Source: Ensifer adhaerens
GTDB lineage: Bacteria > Pseudomonadota > Alphaproteobacteria > Rhizobiales > Rhizobiaceae
Reading direction: 5' to 3'
Assembly: GCF_000697965.2 (NCBI RefSeq)
Contig: NZ_CP015880.1
Location: 1,798,001 to 1,862,000, forward strand
Length of the DNA stretch: 64,000 nucleotides
Position numbers and translations under genes: made by a program
Shown: in pieces, positions 26,018 to 34,394 of the stretch
Layout: each line of letters opens with the position of its first letter
How positions within the stretch are numbered: position 1 is the first letter of the stretch
The notes under the pieces: generated by a model
Database searches by the model: none
Seen by the model: only the letters and a program-made list of their open reading frames with translations
Told to the model about the DNA's origin: nothing

Positions 26018-26135
26018 ACCTCTAATATTTTAAGTCGAGTCTCGGCGATCCTATAGGTAAATGCGCCGCAAAAGCCAATGGCCTTGATGGCAAAGGCTTT
26101 CGAATTGGAAAACGGTGTTGCGACAGAGCATGGGG

Positions 26136-27485
26136 TCAGACGGCCACCGAATGCCGGCCCCGGCCGTTGCCGAGATAGGCGTCGAAGGTGGCTGCAACCG
26201 AGCGGGCAAAGGGCCTGCCGCGTTCAGTCAGGCGGAAAACCCCGTTTTCGATCGTCGTCAGCCCATCCACGTCGCGCGCCCGAAACAGCCGTGCCTCCTC
26301 GATCACAGCCCCTGCCAGCCCGGGAAACGCTTCCTCAACCTCAGCAAAGGAGAAGGCAAAACGGCACATGACGTCGGCAATCACTTTTGCTCTCAAAGTG
26401 TCGTCCGGTGTGAAGCGATAACCGCGGACCGCAGCGAGCCCCGTGTTTTCAACATGGCGCAGATACTCACCGGTCGCCGGCATGTTCTGGACATAACCTT
26501 GACGAAACTGGCCGATCGCGGAGGCGCCAAGCCCGACGAGCGTTTCGGCGGCATCGTCGGTATAGCCCTGGAAATTGCGACGGAGACGCCCTTCCCGGCT
26601 GGCCCGCGCCAGGCTGTCGTCGGGCTTCGCGAAATGGTCGATGCCGATGGACTCGTAGCCGGCGGCAGCCAGCATTTCGGCCGCGCGGCTCATCTGCGCG
26701 AAGCGCTCGACGATGCCGGGCAGGCTTTCGTCCGGGATCATCTTCTGATGCGTCTTCATCCACGGCACATGGGCGTAGCCGAAGAGTGCGACGCGATCGG
26801 GGTCGAGCGAAAGCACTGCCTCCATGGTGCGCTCAAGCGACTGGAGGCTCTGATAGGGCAAACCATAGAGCACGTCGCAATTGACCGAATGCACGCCCCT
26901 TACCCGTGATGCCTCGATCGCGTCACGCGTCTGCTCGAAGGTCTGGATGCGGTTGATCGCCTTCTGCACGACGGGGTCGAAATCCTGGATGCCGAAGCTC
27001 GCCCGCGTCATACCGATCCCCGCCAGCGCATCATGGCGCGCTTCGTCGAGATCGTTCGGATCCATCTCGACGCTGATCTCGCAATCAGCCGCGAAGGTGA
27101 AGTGATCGGTAAAGGCGCGTTTCAGCGCGATCAGGTCGTCGGGCCTGACGAGCGTCGGCGAGCCGCCGCCGAAATGCAGGGCCGTTACCTTGGCTTCGCG
27201 GCTCACCCGCCCGCCGATCTCTGCAATCTCCCGATGCAGGCCCGTGAGGTAGGTTGCCACCGGATCATACCGCAGCGTCTGCTTGGTATGGCAAGCACAG
27301 AACCAACAGAGCCGGTCGCAATAGGGCACGTGAGCATAGAGCGAGATCGCCTCATCCGGACCGATCGCCCCGAGCCAGCTTTGATAGTCAACCGGCCCCA
27401 CCGCTTCGGAAAAATGCGGCGCGGTCGGGTAGCTGGTGTAGCGTGGCACGGGGTTCGCATGCTTGAGGATTAGCGCGTCGTCCAT
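26136..27485 (-). CDS. hemN: Oxygen-independent coproporphyrinogen III oxidase HemN
   Basis: This 449-aa radical-SAM enzyme converts coproporphyrinogen III to protoporphyrinogen IX without O2. The 4Fe-4S motif is CDRLCWFC (C56, C60, C63), followed by the extra HemN Cys (ACH). PRYTSYPTAPHF marks the N-terminus and HFGGGSPT the SAM site. ATG 27485 is preferred because GGAGAG precedes it at good spacing; ATG 27503 upstream lacks a ribosome site. An anaerobox lies about 53 bases upstream. It makes haem for the cbb3 oxidase at low oxygen. Confidence 0.95.
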   Translation of the reverse strand: MDDALILKHANPVPRYTSYPTAPHFSEAVGPVDYQSWLGAIGPDEAISLYAHVPYCDRLCWFCACHTKQTLRYDPVATYLTGLHREIAEIGGRVSREAKVTALHFGGGSPTLVRPDDLIALKRAFTDHFTFAADCEISVEMDPNDLDEARHDALAGIGMTRASFGIQDFDPVVQKAINRIQTFEQTRDAIEASRVRGVHSVNCDVLYGLPYQSLQSLERTMEAVLSLDPDRVALFGYAHVPWMKTHQKMIPDESLPGIVERFAQMSRAAEMLAAAGYESIGIDHFAKPDDSLARASREGRLRRNFQGYTDDAAETLVGLGASAIGQFRQGYVQNMPATGEYLRHVENTGLAAVRGYRFTPDDTLRAKVIADVMCRFAFSFAEVEEAFPGLAGAVIEEARLFRARDVDGLTTIENGVFRLTERGRPFARSVAATFDAYLGNGRGRHSVAV

Positions 27486-27537
27486 CAGTCTCTCCGCTGT
27501 CATGAAAACGGCTTAGGACGGATCGGCAATGAGGCCT

Positions 27538-27551
27538 TTGATTTTGATCAA
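27538..27551. promoter_or_regulatory. Perfect anaerobox between hemN and fnrN
   Basis: TTGATTTTGATCAA is an exact TTGAT-N4-ATCAA palindrome. A weaker site, TTGACAATGCTCAA, lies at 27575-27588, nearer fnrN. Two boxes before fnrN fit the known dual positive/negative autoregulation of rhizobial fnrN. The assignment of the second box is inference. Confidence 0.85.
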
Positions 27552-27701
27552 GTCGGCGAATTAACACGTTAAAATTGACAATGCTCAAGCCAGCATGAGA
27601 CATTGTTTCGCGCTTTCGGAATTAGCACCTGTCAACTCTTGATTTAACGACCCGCATCCTCTTTGGTCATCCAGGGAGCAATGGAATGCAGGTAGAAAGA
27701 A

Positions 27702-28439
27702 TTGCAGATCGTGAACGAACATCGCCGCAAGGATATCCATAATTCGGACGTTCCAGCCGTCTGCTCCGCCTGCGAGGCGCGCCATGGCGGCGTTTGCGGT
27801 ACGCTCTCTCCGGATCAGCTTCTCGACCTCAGCCGTCACTCCACCCGCCGCAGCATCGAGCCCGGCCGCGAGGTCATCGGCCAGGGAGAAACCACCGACA
27901 GCTACGCAAATATCATCTCCGGCGTCGTCAAGCTCAGCAAGGTGCTGGCCGACGGCCGCCAGCAGATCGTCGGCCTGCAGTTCGCCCCTGATTTCATGGG
28001 CCGGCCCTTCACCCGCGAAAGCGCGCTGACGGCGGAAGCGGCTGTCGACACCGACATCTGTTGCTTCCCGCGCAACGTCATCGAGCGGCTGGTCTCCGAG
28101 GCTCCCGGGCTGGAACACCGGCTGCACGAGCAGGCGCTGAAGGAACTGGACGAAGCGCGCGACTGGATGCTCACCCTTGGCCGCAAGACCGCGCAGGAGA
28201 AGGTCGCAAGCTTCCTCTACATCATCGCAACTCACATCGACCCGGAAAACGGCACCTCGAACGTGTTCGACCTGCCGCTGTCGCGCGCCGACATCGCCGA
28301 CTATCTCGGCCTGACCATCGAGACCGTCAGCCGCCAGATCACCAAGCTCCGCAAGGAGAATGTCATCCGCATCGAAAACAGCCGCCACGTCACCGTGCCG
28401 AGCCTCGACCGGCTGATGCATGTGGCAGGCATCGACTGA
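27702..28439 (+). CDS. fnrN: FNR-type oxygen-sensing transcription activator FnrN
   Basis: This is a CRP/FNR-family regulator of 245 aa. The N-terminal Cys cluster C21-x2-C24-x7-C32 plus an internal Cys (C120/C121 region) can bind a 4Fe-4S cluster that breaks down in O2, which separates FnrN from FixK. The cyclic-nucleotide-like beta roll covers about 40-135, a dimer helix about 140-170, and the helix-turn-helix (IADYLGLTIETVSRQITKLR) about 197-217. ETVSR reads TTGAT-N4-ATCAA boxes. The start is TTG 27702 after GGTAGAAAG or GTG 27711. It is the likely regulator of the three anaeroboxes here. Confidence 0.94.
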   Translation: MQIVNEHRRKDIHNSDVPAVCSACEARHGGVCGTLSPDQLLDLSRHSTRRSIEPGREVIGQGETTDSYANIISGVVKLSKVLADGRQQIVGLQFAPDFMGRPFTRESALTAEAAVDTDICCFPRNVIERLVSEAPGLEHRLHEQALKELDEARDWMLTLGRKTAQEKVASFLYIIATHIDPENGTSNVFDLPLSRADIADYLGLTIETVSRQITKLRKENVIRIENSRHVTVPSLDRLMHVAGID

Positions 28440-28492
28440 CGGTCGCCAGCGGCTCTTAGCTGCCTCATCAAGTGCCCGACAGAATTGCCCTC

Positions 28493-28513
28493 TCCTCGGG
28501 TTTACCCCGAGGA
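28493..28513 (+). terminator. Hairpin after fnrN
   Basis: TCCTCGGG and CCCGAGGA pair around a short TTTAC loop, 54 bases past the fnrN stop. There is no T tract, so it is a possible terminator or 3' stabiliser only. Confidence 0.45.
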
Positions 28514-28606
28514 AAGCCAAGCAGTCACGTTGAAGATGGGGACGCGCATTCTACCGTTCACTTCTTACGAAACGGTCGAAGATGAAGCGGAAACGGTGCC
28601 TCGGAT

Positions 28607-28657
28607 CCCTTCTCCCCTTCAAAACAGAGAGAAGGTCCCGGCAGGGGGATGAGGGGC
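28607..28657. repeat. Palindromic rhizobial repeat copy
   Basis: Begins CCCTTCTCCCC and ends GGGGGATGAGGGG, with CCGGCAGG inside. It is the same repeat family as at 14844, 51571 and 60183, but its central stem is degenerate here. Confidence 0.6.
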
Positions 28658-28671
28658 TGGCTAGGCAGGCG

Positions 28672-29100
28672 TCACCGCGTAATTACGATCCGCGTGTTCT
28701 TCAGCCCATGTTCCCGCGTCAGCGCAAAAAACTCCGCCGCGTTGTTTGGATGGAGCCGCACGCAGCCGTGCGATGCCGGGCGGCCGAGGCGTTTGATGTC
28801 GTAGGTGGCGTGGATGGCGTAGCCGCCGTTGAAGAACACGGCATATGGCATCGGCGCGTCGTCGTATTTGCGTGAACGGTGATTGCGAGAGAGCCATTTG
28901 GCGCTCCAGCTGCCGCGTGGCGTCACATAGCCCTTGCGCGCCGTCGACACCTTCCAGCGATACATGACGACGCCGTATTGCCGCACGGTCATCGTCTGCG
29001 ACGACAGGCTGATATCGGCAATGAGATTGGCGGCGTTCGCGGGTTGAACGGCAAACTGCAGCAGAGCGGCAATCAGCGCAGTCAGAAAGCTTTTGCGCAT
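28672..29100 (-). CDS. Secreted L,D-transpeptidase (YkuD family)
   Basis: This is a 142-aa protein from ATG 29100. Its N-terminus is a signal peptide (MRKSFLTALIAALLQFAVQP, cleavage likely after ANA). The YkuD catalytic block HATYDIKRLGRPASHGCVRL has the His and the Cys nucleophile in SHGCVRL. YkuD enzymes make 3-3 cross-links or anchor proteins on peptidoglycan in the periplasm. The domain is short (one of many small rhizobial paralogues). It stands alone between a repeat and cobD. Confidence 0.9.
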   Translation of the reverse strand: MRKSFLTALIAALLQFAVQPANAANLIADISLSSQTMTVRQYGVVMYRWKVSTARKGYVTPRGSWSAKWLSRNHRSRKYDDAPMPYAVFFNGGYAIHATYDIKRLGRPASHGCVRLHPNNAAEFFALTREHGLKNTRIVITR

Positions 29101-29229
29101 GCTTCTCTCTCCGGGAAGACGAACACGTACCGGTGGAACCAAACGTTCCAGGAGAATAACTGATAGAATATGATACGATCTTAATACATATGGAAAGCAG
29201 AGTCTTAATGCGAAGGTCAACTTCCGCGA

Positions 29230-30201
29230 TCAAATCATTGCGATTGCAAGAACAAACCCGGCCATGACCGTACAGGCGCCATAAAATACAGCAATACCGG
29301 CGTCGATGTCTTCGCTTGTTGCAACCGCTCGGCCCGGACCGTTGATCATAGGTTCGCTGACCTTGACGCCGCCATAGATCCGCGGACCGGCAAGCTGCAG
29401 ATCGAGCGCGCCGGCCATGGCCGCTTCCGGCCAGCCGGAGTTCGGCGAGCGGTGCAGGCCATGGTCGCGAAGGGCCACGGTCAGCGCATCCTTGGCGGCG
29501 CTGGCGCCACGATGGATCAGCGCACCGGCTGAGATCAAAAGGATCGAGAGCCTCGCTGCCGGCAGGTTGGCGAGATCGTCGAGTCGGGCCGAGGCCCAGC
29601 CGAAGTGCAGATATTTCGGCGACTTGTGGCCGATCATCGAATCGGCGGTGTTCAGCATCTTGTAGGCAAGAAGCCCCGGCAGGCCGGCAACCGCGTACCA
29701 GAAGGCCGGCGCCACGACGCCGTCGGAGAAATTCTCGGCAAGGCTTTCGATCGCGGCACGGCAGACCGCCGGCTCGTCGAGCGTCTTTGGATCGCGACCA
29801 ACGATCATCGACACGGCGGCACGCCCGCCTTCCAGCCCGCCCTGTCGCAAGCCCCCGGCCACGCGACGCACGTGATCGGCGAGGCTCTTCTGTGCCAGGA
29901 AGACCGCGACCAGAACCGCCTCGAGCAGAAAGCCGAGCGGTCCGAGGACGGCGAACAGGCGATGCAGCAGATGGCCGAACCAGGCGCTGATGCCAAGCAA
30001 CAAAAGGATCGCGACGACGCCACGAAATTTGCGCGCGCTATCCTCGAGGTCCTCCCGGTTCAGCCGCGCGTCGAAAAAGCCGATGGCCTTGCCGAAAAAC
30101 ACGACCGGATGCGGCACGCGCGCCCAGAGCCAGTCCGGATCGCCGACAACGCGGTCGATCACCAGCGCCAGCGCGAGAATGAGCAGGATCGTCTCCGACA
30201 C
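29230..30201 (-). CDS. cobD: Adenosylcobinamide-phosphate synthase CobD (CbiB)
   Basis: This is a 323-aa inner-membrane protein that attaches the aminopropanol arm to adenosylcobyric acid. The GTG start at 30201 lies 1 nt past the cobC stop; the longer frame overlaps cobC. Conserved CbiB pieces are visible: DRVVGDPDWLWARVPHPVVFFG near the N-terminus, AIESLAENFSDGVVAPAFWYAVAGLPGLLAYKMLNTADSMIGH (its core ENFSDG and NTADSMIG), and SGWPEAAMAGALDLQLAGP. There are 4-5 hydrophobic segments. It is the last gene of the cobE-A-B-C-D run. Confidence 0.95.
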   Translation of the reverse strand: MSETILLILALALVIDRVVGDPDWLWARVPHPVVFFGKAIGFFDARLNREDLEDSARKFRGVVAILLLLGISAWFGHLLHRLFAVLGPLGFLLEAVLVAVFLAQKSLADHVRRVAGGLRQGGLEGGRAAVSMIVGRDPKTLDEPAVCRAAIESLAENFSDGVVAPAFWYAVAGLPGLLAYKMLNTADSMIGHKSPKYLHFGWASARLDDLANLPAARLSILLISAGALIHRGASAAKDALTVALRDHGLHRSPNSGWPEAAMAGALDLQLAGPRIYGGVKVSEPMINGPGRAVATSEDIDAGIAVFYGACTVMAGFVLAIAMI

Positions 30202-30202
30202 C

Positions 30203-31204
30203 TCAGAGCTCCATGCGGGCAAGCGCGTCCGCCAGCCGTCGGTCACCAGCCGCGTCAGGCGCAAGACCGACCCTGAGCCAGGTCGGGGCATAGTCGAACT
30301 TGCGCGTGAGAATATGGGCCTCGCAGAGCCGCTCCTGCAGCAGAGCTGCCCTGGGATGCTCGACCAGCACGAATAGCCCCGTGCCGCCGATACGGTTGAG
30401 CCCTGCCCCATCGAGAGCCGCATCGAGGCCGGCGCGACGCTCGAGGATGCCCGCCGCGATCGCCTTCGTATCGCCCTGCATCAGCGCTTTCGAGATCGTC
30501 AACGCCGGGCCGGAGACAGCCCAGGGACCGAGCCAATCGGCAAAGGATGCAAGCACTGGCTCGGTCGCAACGACGAAGCCGAGGCGCAGGCCCGCAAGGC
30601 CGAAGAACTTGCCGAAGGAGCGGAAGACGATGAGGTTGCCTTGCCCTGACGCGTGACCAGCGACACTCAGTTGCGGCTCAAGATCGCCGAAGGCCTCATC
30701 GACCAGCAGCAGTCCGCCGCTCGCCTTCTGCCTTGCGGCGATCGCCAGAAGCTCCGCCGGCGCCAAGGCGCGGCCGGTCGGGTTGTTGGGGTTGACGACG
30801 ATGACAAGCCCATGTTCGGCCGTGAGCGCGTCGGCATCCGCGACGCGATCGACAGCAAAGCCGGCCGCTTCAAGCACGCGGGCATACTCGCCATAGGTCG
30901 GCCCGAAAATCGCGACGTGCCTGTTGGCCGGAGCAAGACGTGGCAGGAGCTGGATCACCGACTGGGTGCCCGGCACCGGCAAAGGCAGCACGCCGTTGGT
31001 GCGGTAGTAGTCGGCGGCGGCGCTCCGCGCATCATCTACCGTCTGCCGATCCGGCAGCCGGTGCCAGGCGCGCTCAGGGACCGCGGGCAAGGCGACGGGG
31101 CATGGATTGATGCCGGTCGACAGATCGAGCCAGTCTTCAGGCCGGCCGCCATAGCGCGCTGCGGCCTCGGTGATGCCGCCACCATGAACGATCGGTGCGC
31201 TCAT
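30203..31204 (-). CDS. cobC: Threonine-phosphate decarboxylase-like aminotransferase CobC
   Basis: This 333-aa PLP enzyme of fold type I acts in synthesis of the aminopropanol linker for cobalamin. The start ATG 31204 overlaps the cobB stop by 4 nt. The signature NPNNPTGR and the PLP lysine in FRSFGKFFGLAGLRLGF are present. The N-terminus HGGGITEAAARYGGRPEDWLDLSTGINP is typical for CobC/CobD. With CobD (CbiB) it joins aminopropanol to the corrin ring. Confidence 0.94.
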   Translation of the reverse strand: MSAPIVHGGGITEAAARYGGRPEDWLDLSTGINPCPVALPAVPERAWHRLPDRQTVDDARSAAADYYRTNGVLPLPVPGTQSVIQLLPRLAPANRHVAIFGPTYGEYARVLEAAGFAVDRVADADALTAEHGLVIVVNPNNPTGRALAPAELLAIAARQKASGGLLLVDEAFGDLEPQLSVAGHASGQGNLIVFRSFGKFFGLAGLRLGFVVATEPVLASFADWLGPWAVSGPALTISKALMQGDTKAIAAGILERRAGLDAALDGAGLNRIGGTGLFVLVEHPRAALLQERLCEAHILTRKFDYAPTWLRVGLAPDAAGDRRLADALARMEL

Positions 31205-32505
31205 GCAGCACCTGCGACGTCGATCAGATGCATGAAGGAACCGGCGACAGGGCCGCGCCGGAGGCCCGCCTGGCCGAGATCCTCGCCGGCGGCGTCGCTG
31301 ACCGCAAACAGCCGATCGGCCGCCCCTTCGGCGACGATGGTCGCATAGTGGAATTCGTGCGCCGTCATGGGTCCATCGAAGAAGGCGTTGTCGACAGGCA
31401 CGACGCGGCGATAGCCGAGGTGCCGCCTGCGCTCGGCAAAACTGGTTACGAGCGGCAGCAGGCCGAGCATGTCGTAGCGTGTGCCATCGGCAGCGACAAG
31501 CCCTTCGCCGAGCACCATATAGCCGCCGCACTCGCCGAAGATGCGGGCGCCGCGTTCCGCCGCGGAATGCATGCCGGAACGGAATCGGGCGGCGGCGCTC
31601 AGCTGCCCCGCATGCAGCTCCGGATAACCCCCCGGAAGATAGACGGCATCGGCTGCCGCATCCGGCCCCTCGTCGGCGAGCGGCGAGAAGAAGGAAATCT
31701 CCGCGCCGCCTTGCCGCCAGCCGTAAAGCAGGTGCTCGTAGCAGAAGGCAAAGGCGATATCGCGCGCGACCGCGATGCGCTGACCGAGCGGCCGCAAACG
31801 CTCGGCATCGGCCGCCGCGGGCACCTGCGGGAAAATCGTCGCGATCAGGCGGATGGCGTCGAGATCGCAGGCAGCCTCGACCCGCGCGGCCGCCGCCTCG
31901 ATGAAGCCCTCAAGCGCTGAGTGTTCGCCCGCCTGCACGAGCCCGAGATGGCGCTCCGGCAGTTGCAATGCGCTGTCCTGCCGGAGCACGCCGAAGACAG
32001 GCATGCGCACCTTGCCGAGCGCATCGCGCAGCATCATTTCATGCCGATCGCTGCCGACCTTGTTGAGGATGACGCCAACCACCCGGATATCGTCGCGATG
32101 ATCCGCATAGCCGCGCACGAGGGCGGCAACCGACTGGGACATGCGGGCGCAATCGACCACCAGAATGACCGCAAGGTTCAGCGTCGCGGCGAGGTCCGCT
32201 GGCGTTCCCGAGCCGTCGGCAGCACCGTCATGCAGTCCCATCATCGCCTCGACGATCAATGTGCGCCCGCCGGAGGCCACATGCGACGCATTGGCAAGCA
32301 GCAGTTCCGGGCGCATCGCCCAGGGGTCGTAGTTGAAGCAGGGCTCGCCGGTCGCTGCCGCGTGGAAAGCGGGATCGATATAGTCCGGCCCCGCCTTGCC
32401 GGGCGCGATCGCCACGCCGCGCCTCTTCAGGGCGCGCATCAGCCCGAGCGTCACCGTCGTCTTGCCGGAGCCGGACGCGGGTGCGGCAATCAGCAATCCG
32501 CTCAT
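31201..32505 (-). CDS. cobB: Hydrogenobyrinic acid a,c-diamide synthase CobB
   Basis: This 434-aa glutamine- and ATP-dependent amidase of the aerobic route amidates the a and c side chains. The N-terminal part is dethiobiotin-synthetase-like with P-loop APASGSGKTTVTLGLM. The C-terminal part is a class I glutamine amidotransferase with the Cys in GECGGYMVLGEGL and a closing His region (GPVAGSFMHLIDV). It has 4-nt overlaps on both sides (32502-32505 and 31201-31204). Confidence 0.95.
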   Translation of the reverse strand: MSGLLIAAPASGSGKTTVTLGLMRALKRRGVAIAPGKAGPDYIDPAFHAAATGEPCFNYDPWAMRPELLLANASHVASGGRTLIVEAMMGLHDGAADGSGTPADLAATLNLAVILVVDCARMSQSVAALVRGYADHRDDIRVVGVILNKVGSDRHEMMLRDALGKVRMPVFGVLRQDSALQLPERHLGLVQAGEHSALEGFIEAAAARVEAACDLDAIRLIATIFPQVPAAADAERLRPLGQRIAVARDIAFAFCYEHLLYGWRQGGAEISFFSPLADEGPDAAADAVYLPGGYPELHAGQLSAAARFRSGMHSAAERGARIFGECGGYMVLGEGLVAADGTRYDMLGLLPLVTSFAERRRHLGYRRVVPVDNAFFDGPMTAHEFHYATIVAEGAADRLFAVSDAAGEDLGQAGLRRGPVAGSFMHLIDVAGAA

Positions 32506-33344
32506 GCCGGGTTCCTGAGAATGCGATTGGCGAACGGGTCGGCGGCAAGCTTGCGCCCGTCCAGCGCGCCGATCCAGTCGAGCGCTGCGCGCAGCCGCAC
32601 CACCTCGCCGACGACGACGATCGCCGGCGGCTCCAGCCCTGCCGCCGCAACATCGGCCTCTGCACGCGCAAGCGTCGTTTCCAGCACCGCCTGCTGCGGC
32701 GTCGCGGCGTTGCAGACGAAGGCGACCGGTTCGTCCGGCGAGCGGCCGCCGGCAATGAGGTTGGCGGTGATCGCGCCGATATGTTTCATCGCCATGTACA
32801 TGACGATGACAGGCGAGCCGCTGGCGATGCCCTGCCAGTTGATGCGATCCGGCACCAGGCCGGAGGAATCATGGCCAGTCAGGAAAGTGACCGCGTGGTT
32901 GACCTCGCGATGGGTCACGGGAATGCCGGCATAGGCAAGCCCGCCGATACCGGCGGTGATGCCGGGCACGATTCGGAACGGCACCTGGTGTTCGACCAGC
33001 GTCAGCGCCTCCTCGCCACCGCGACCGAAGACGAAGGGATCGCCGCCTTTGAGGCGCAGCACCCGGTTGCCGGCGCGCGCGAGTTCGACGAGGCGAAGCG
33101 AGATGTCGCGCTGCTTCGGCGACGGCTTGCCGCCACGCTTGCCCGCAAACTCCAGCACGGCGCCCGGCCGCGCGAGCTTCAGGCAATCCTCGTTGACCAG
33201 CGCATCATGCACGATCACATCCGCCTGGCGCAGCGCATTGGCCGCATGCAGCGTCAACAGGCCGGGATCGCCGGGGCCGGCGCCGACCAGCCAGACCGAA
33301 CCTTTTTCGAGCGCCGGCAATCCGGCAAAGAGGTCGTCGATCAT
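32502..33344 (-). CDS. cobA: Uroporphyrinogen-III C-methyltransferase CobA
   Basis: This is a 280-aa SAM-dependent methyltransferase that makes precorrin-2, the first committed step to cobalamin and sirohaem. SAM motifs: VWLVGAGPGDPGLLTLHA at the N-terminus and VIVHDALV, then RLKGGDPFVFGRGGEE and GIPVTHREVNHAVTFLTGH. It is a CobA-only form with no CysG dehydrogenase part. Its ATG overlaps the stop of a 43-aa ORF, and its stop overlaps cobB. Confidence 0.96.
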   Translation of the reverse strand: MIDDLFAGLPALEKGSVWLVGAGPGDPGLLTLHAANALRQADVIVHDALVNEDCLKLARPGAVLEFAGKRGGKPSPKQRDISLRLVELARAGNRVLRLKGGDPFVFGRGGEEALTLVEHQVPFRIVPGITAGIGGLAYAGIPVTHREVNHAVTFLTGHDSSGLVPDRINWQGIASGSPVIVMYMAMKHIGAITANLIAGGRSPDEPVAFVCNAATPQQAVLETTLARAEADVAAAGLEPPAIVVVGEVVRLRAALDWIGALDGRKLAADPFANRILRNPA

Positions 33345-33472
33345 GCGTGCTGTCCCACCTGTATTTCGGCGCCACCCAACGGCACGCCTGACGCGCTCTC
33401 TAAAGAACCGGATTCCACTTGAGAGAAACCCCGGGCAAAAGATTGATTCAATTCAACAACATAAGAATGCAT
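33341..33472 (-). CDS. Unrecognised 43-aa ORF locked between cobE and cobA
   Basis: ATG 33472 overlaps the cobE stop by 4 nt (ATGA), and its TGA at 33341-33343 overlaps the cobA start by 4 nt. It is therefore joined to both neighbours exactly as the other cob genes are. The product starts MHSYVVELNQSFARGFSQ and ends GGAEIQVGQHA; it is soluble, with no Cys and no membrane segment. No family was recognised. It could be a small accessory protein or simply a coupling ORF that carries ribosomes from cobE to cobA. Confidence 0.55.
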   Translation of the reverse strand: MHSYVVELNQSFARGFSQVESGSLESASGVPLGGAEIQVGQHA

Positions 33473-33936
33473 CAGACAGCCTCCGCCGCCTGGATGCGCT
33501 TTTCGGCGCGCAAGGTCGCCGGCCCGGCAAGTGCGGCCGTCGCATGGGCGGAGACGATCTTCTGCACAATCAGCACGGCTTCGCGACCGGCGCCGACGAG
33601 CGCTGCACCCTCGGCAACGCCATGACAACCCGTGTAGGCAAAGACGATCTCGGACGGGTTGGCGAGCCGGGAAGCTTCGGCTTCGAGCGTGGCGGCATCG
33701 TAGAACGCGGCCGGAACCGCGAAATGCTGAGCGGCCGCCAGGATCGCCGGCTCCTCGGCGCGAGCATCGAGCGAGGCGACCAGCCGCAGATCGCCGGGCG
33801 CAACACCGGCATCGGCAAGCGCACGCTCGGCAAGGGCGATCACCTCTTCGGCCGGCGTGCGACGCTCGCAGCCGAGCCCGAGCACCAGCCCGGCTCCTGC
33901 TTTCGTCGTCTGTGCAGAGTGTTGGCCCGATGGCAT
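33472..33936 (-). CDS. cobE: Cobalamin biosynthesis protein CobE (CbiG C-terminal-like)
   Basis: This is a 154-aa protein with the GLGCERRTPAEEVIALAERALADAG start and VASLDARAEEPAILAAAQ segment seen in CobE and the C-terminal half of CbiG. Start ATG 33936 is chosen; the frame upstream is low-complexity and non-conserved. CobE is needed for cobalamin synthesis but its exact step is unclear; it binds late precorrin intermediates in some reports. It heads the cobE-A-B-C-D run. Confidence 0.88.
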   Translation of the reverse strand: MPSGQHSAQTTKAGAGLVLGLGCERRTPAEEVIALAERALADAGVAPGDLRLVASLDARAEEPAILAAAQHFAVPAAFYDAATLEAEASRLANPSEIVFAYTGCHGVAEGAALVGAGREAVLIVQKIVSAHATAALAGPATLRAEKRIQAAEAV

Positions 33937-34394
33937 CGGCGGCCGGCTCCCTTCGTTGTTCTCCTTAACGAAGCGCCGGCTGGGACGATCCGTCCCGGCC
34001 GATCTGGACAGCACCGGCTGATGGCCCCCTGACTGGGTCGGCCGCACCGGACGCTCTTTCAGTCCGCCAAAGCGGACGCCGTCGCATATCCTTCATTTTT
34101 ACCGGAGCGCGGAAGGCCGGTCAAACCGGATTGCGCCATCGCCATGTCGCGTTTGAGGAAGATCGTCATCCGCCTACCGTATCGCAAGGACAGCCCTTCT
34201 TCGGCACCATGCGGGCGAGAGCGCCTCCATCCAGAAAGACAGCGAGCTGGAACAAGGCTTTGAATCTTTGTCGGTTTTTCAATTTCGACACCTGCATGGA
34301 CAGCAACACCGCGACAGAAGGCTTTGCAAATCGCGCCGGGCTCTGACACAAGGCGGAAAATCCCGCCTGACAGCTCTCCTCTCGAGTCCCCGCC
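33937..34394. other. Divergent region between cobE and TSUP gene
   Basis: There are 458 bases between cobE (minus) and the TSUP permease (plus). One compact hairpin (GTCCGC-CAAA-GCGGAC, 34062-34077) is visible. No B12 box was found here, so cobE does not show the riboswitch that cobP has. Promoters for both genes should lie here, but none is clear by eye. Confidence 0.5.

Noticed and set aside
33937..34394. Cobalamin riboswitch upstream of cobE
   Set aside because: No B12 box (AGCCNGGAGACCTGCC type) is present on either strand in this interval.
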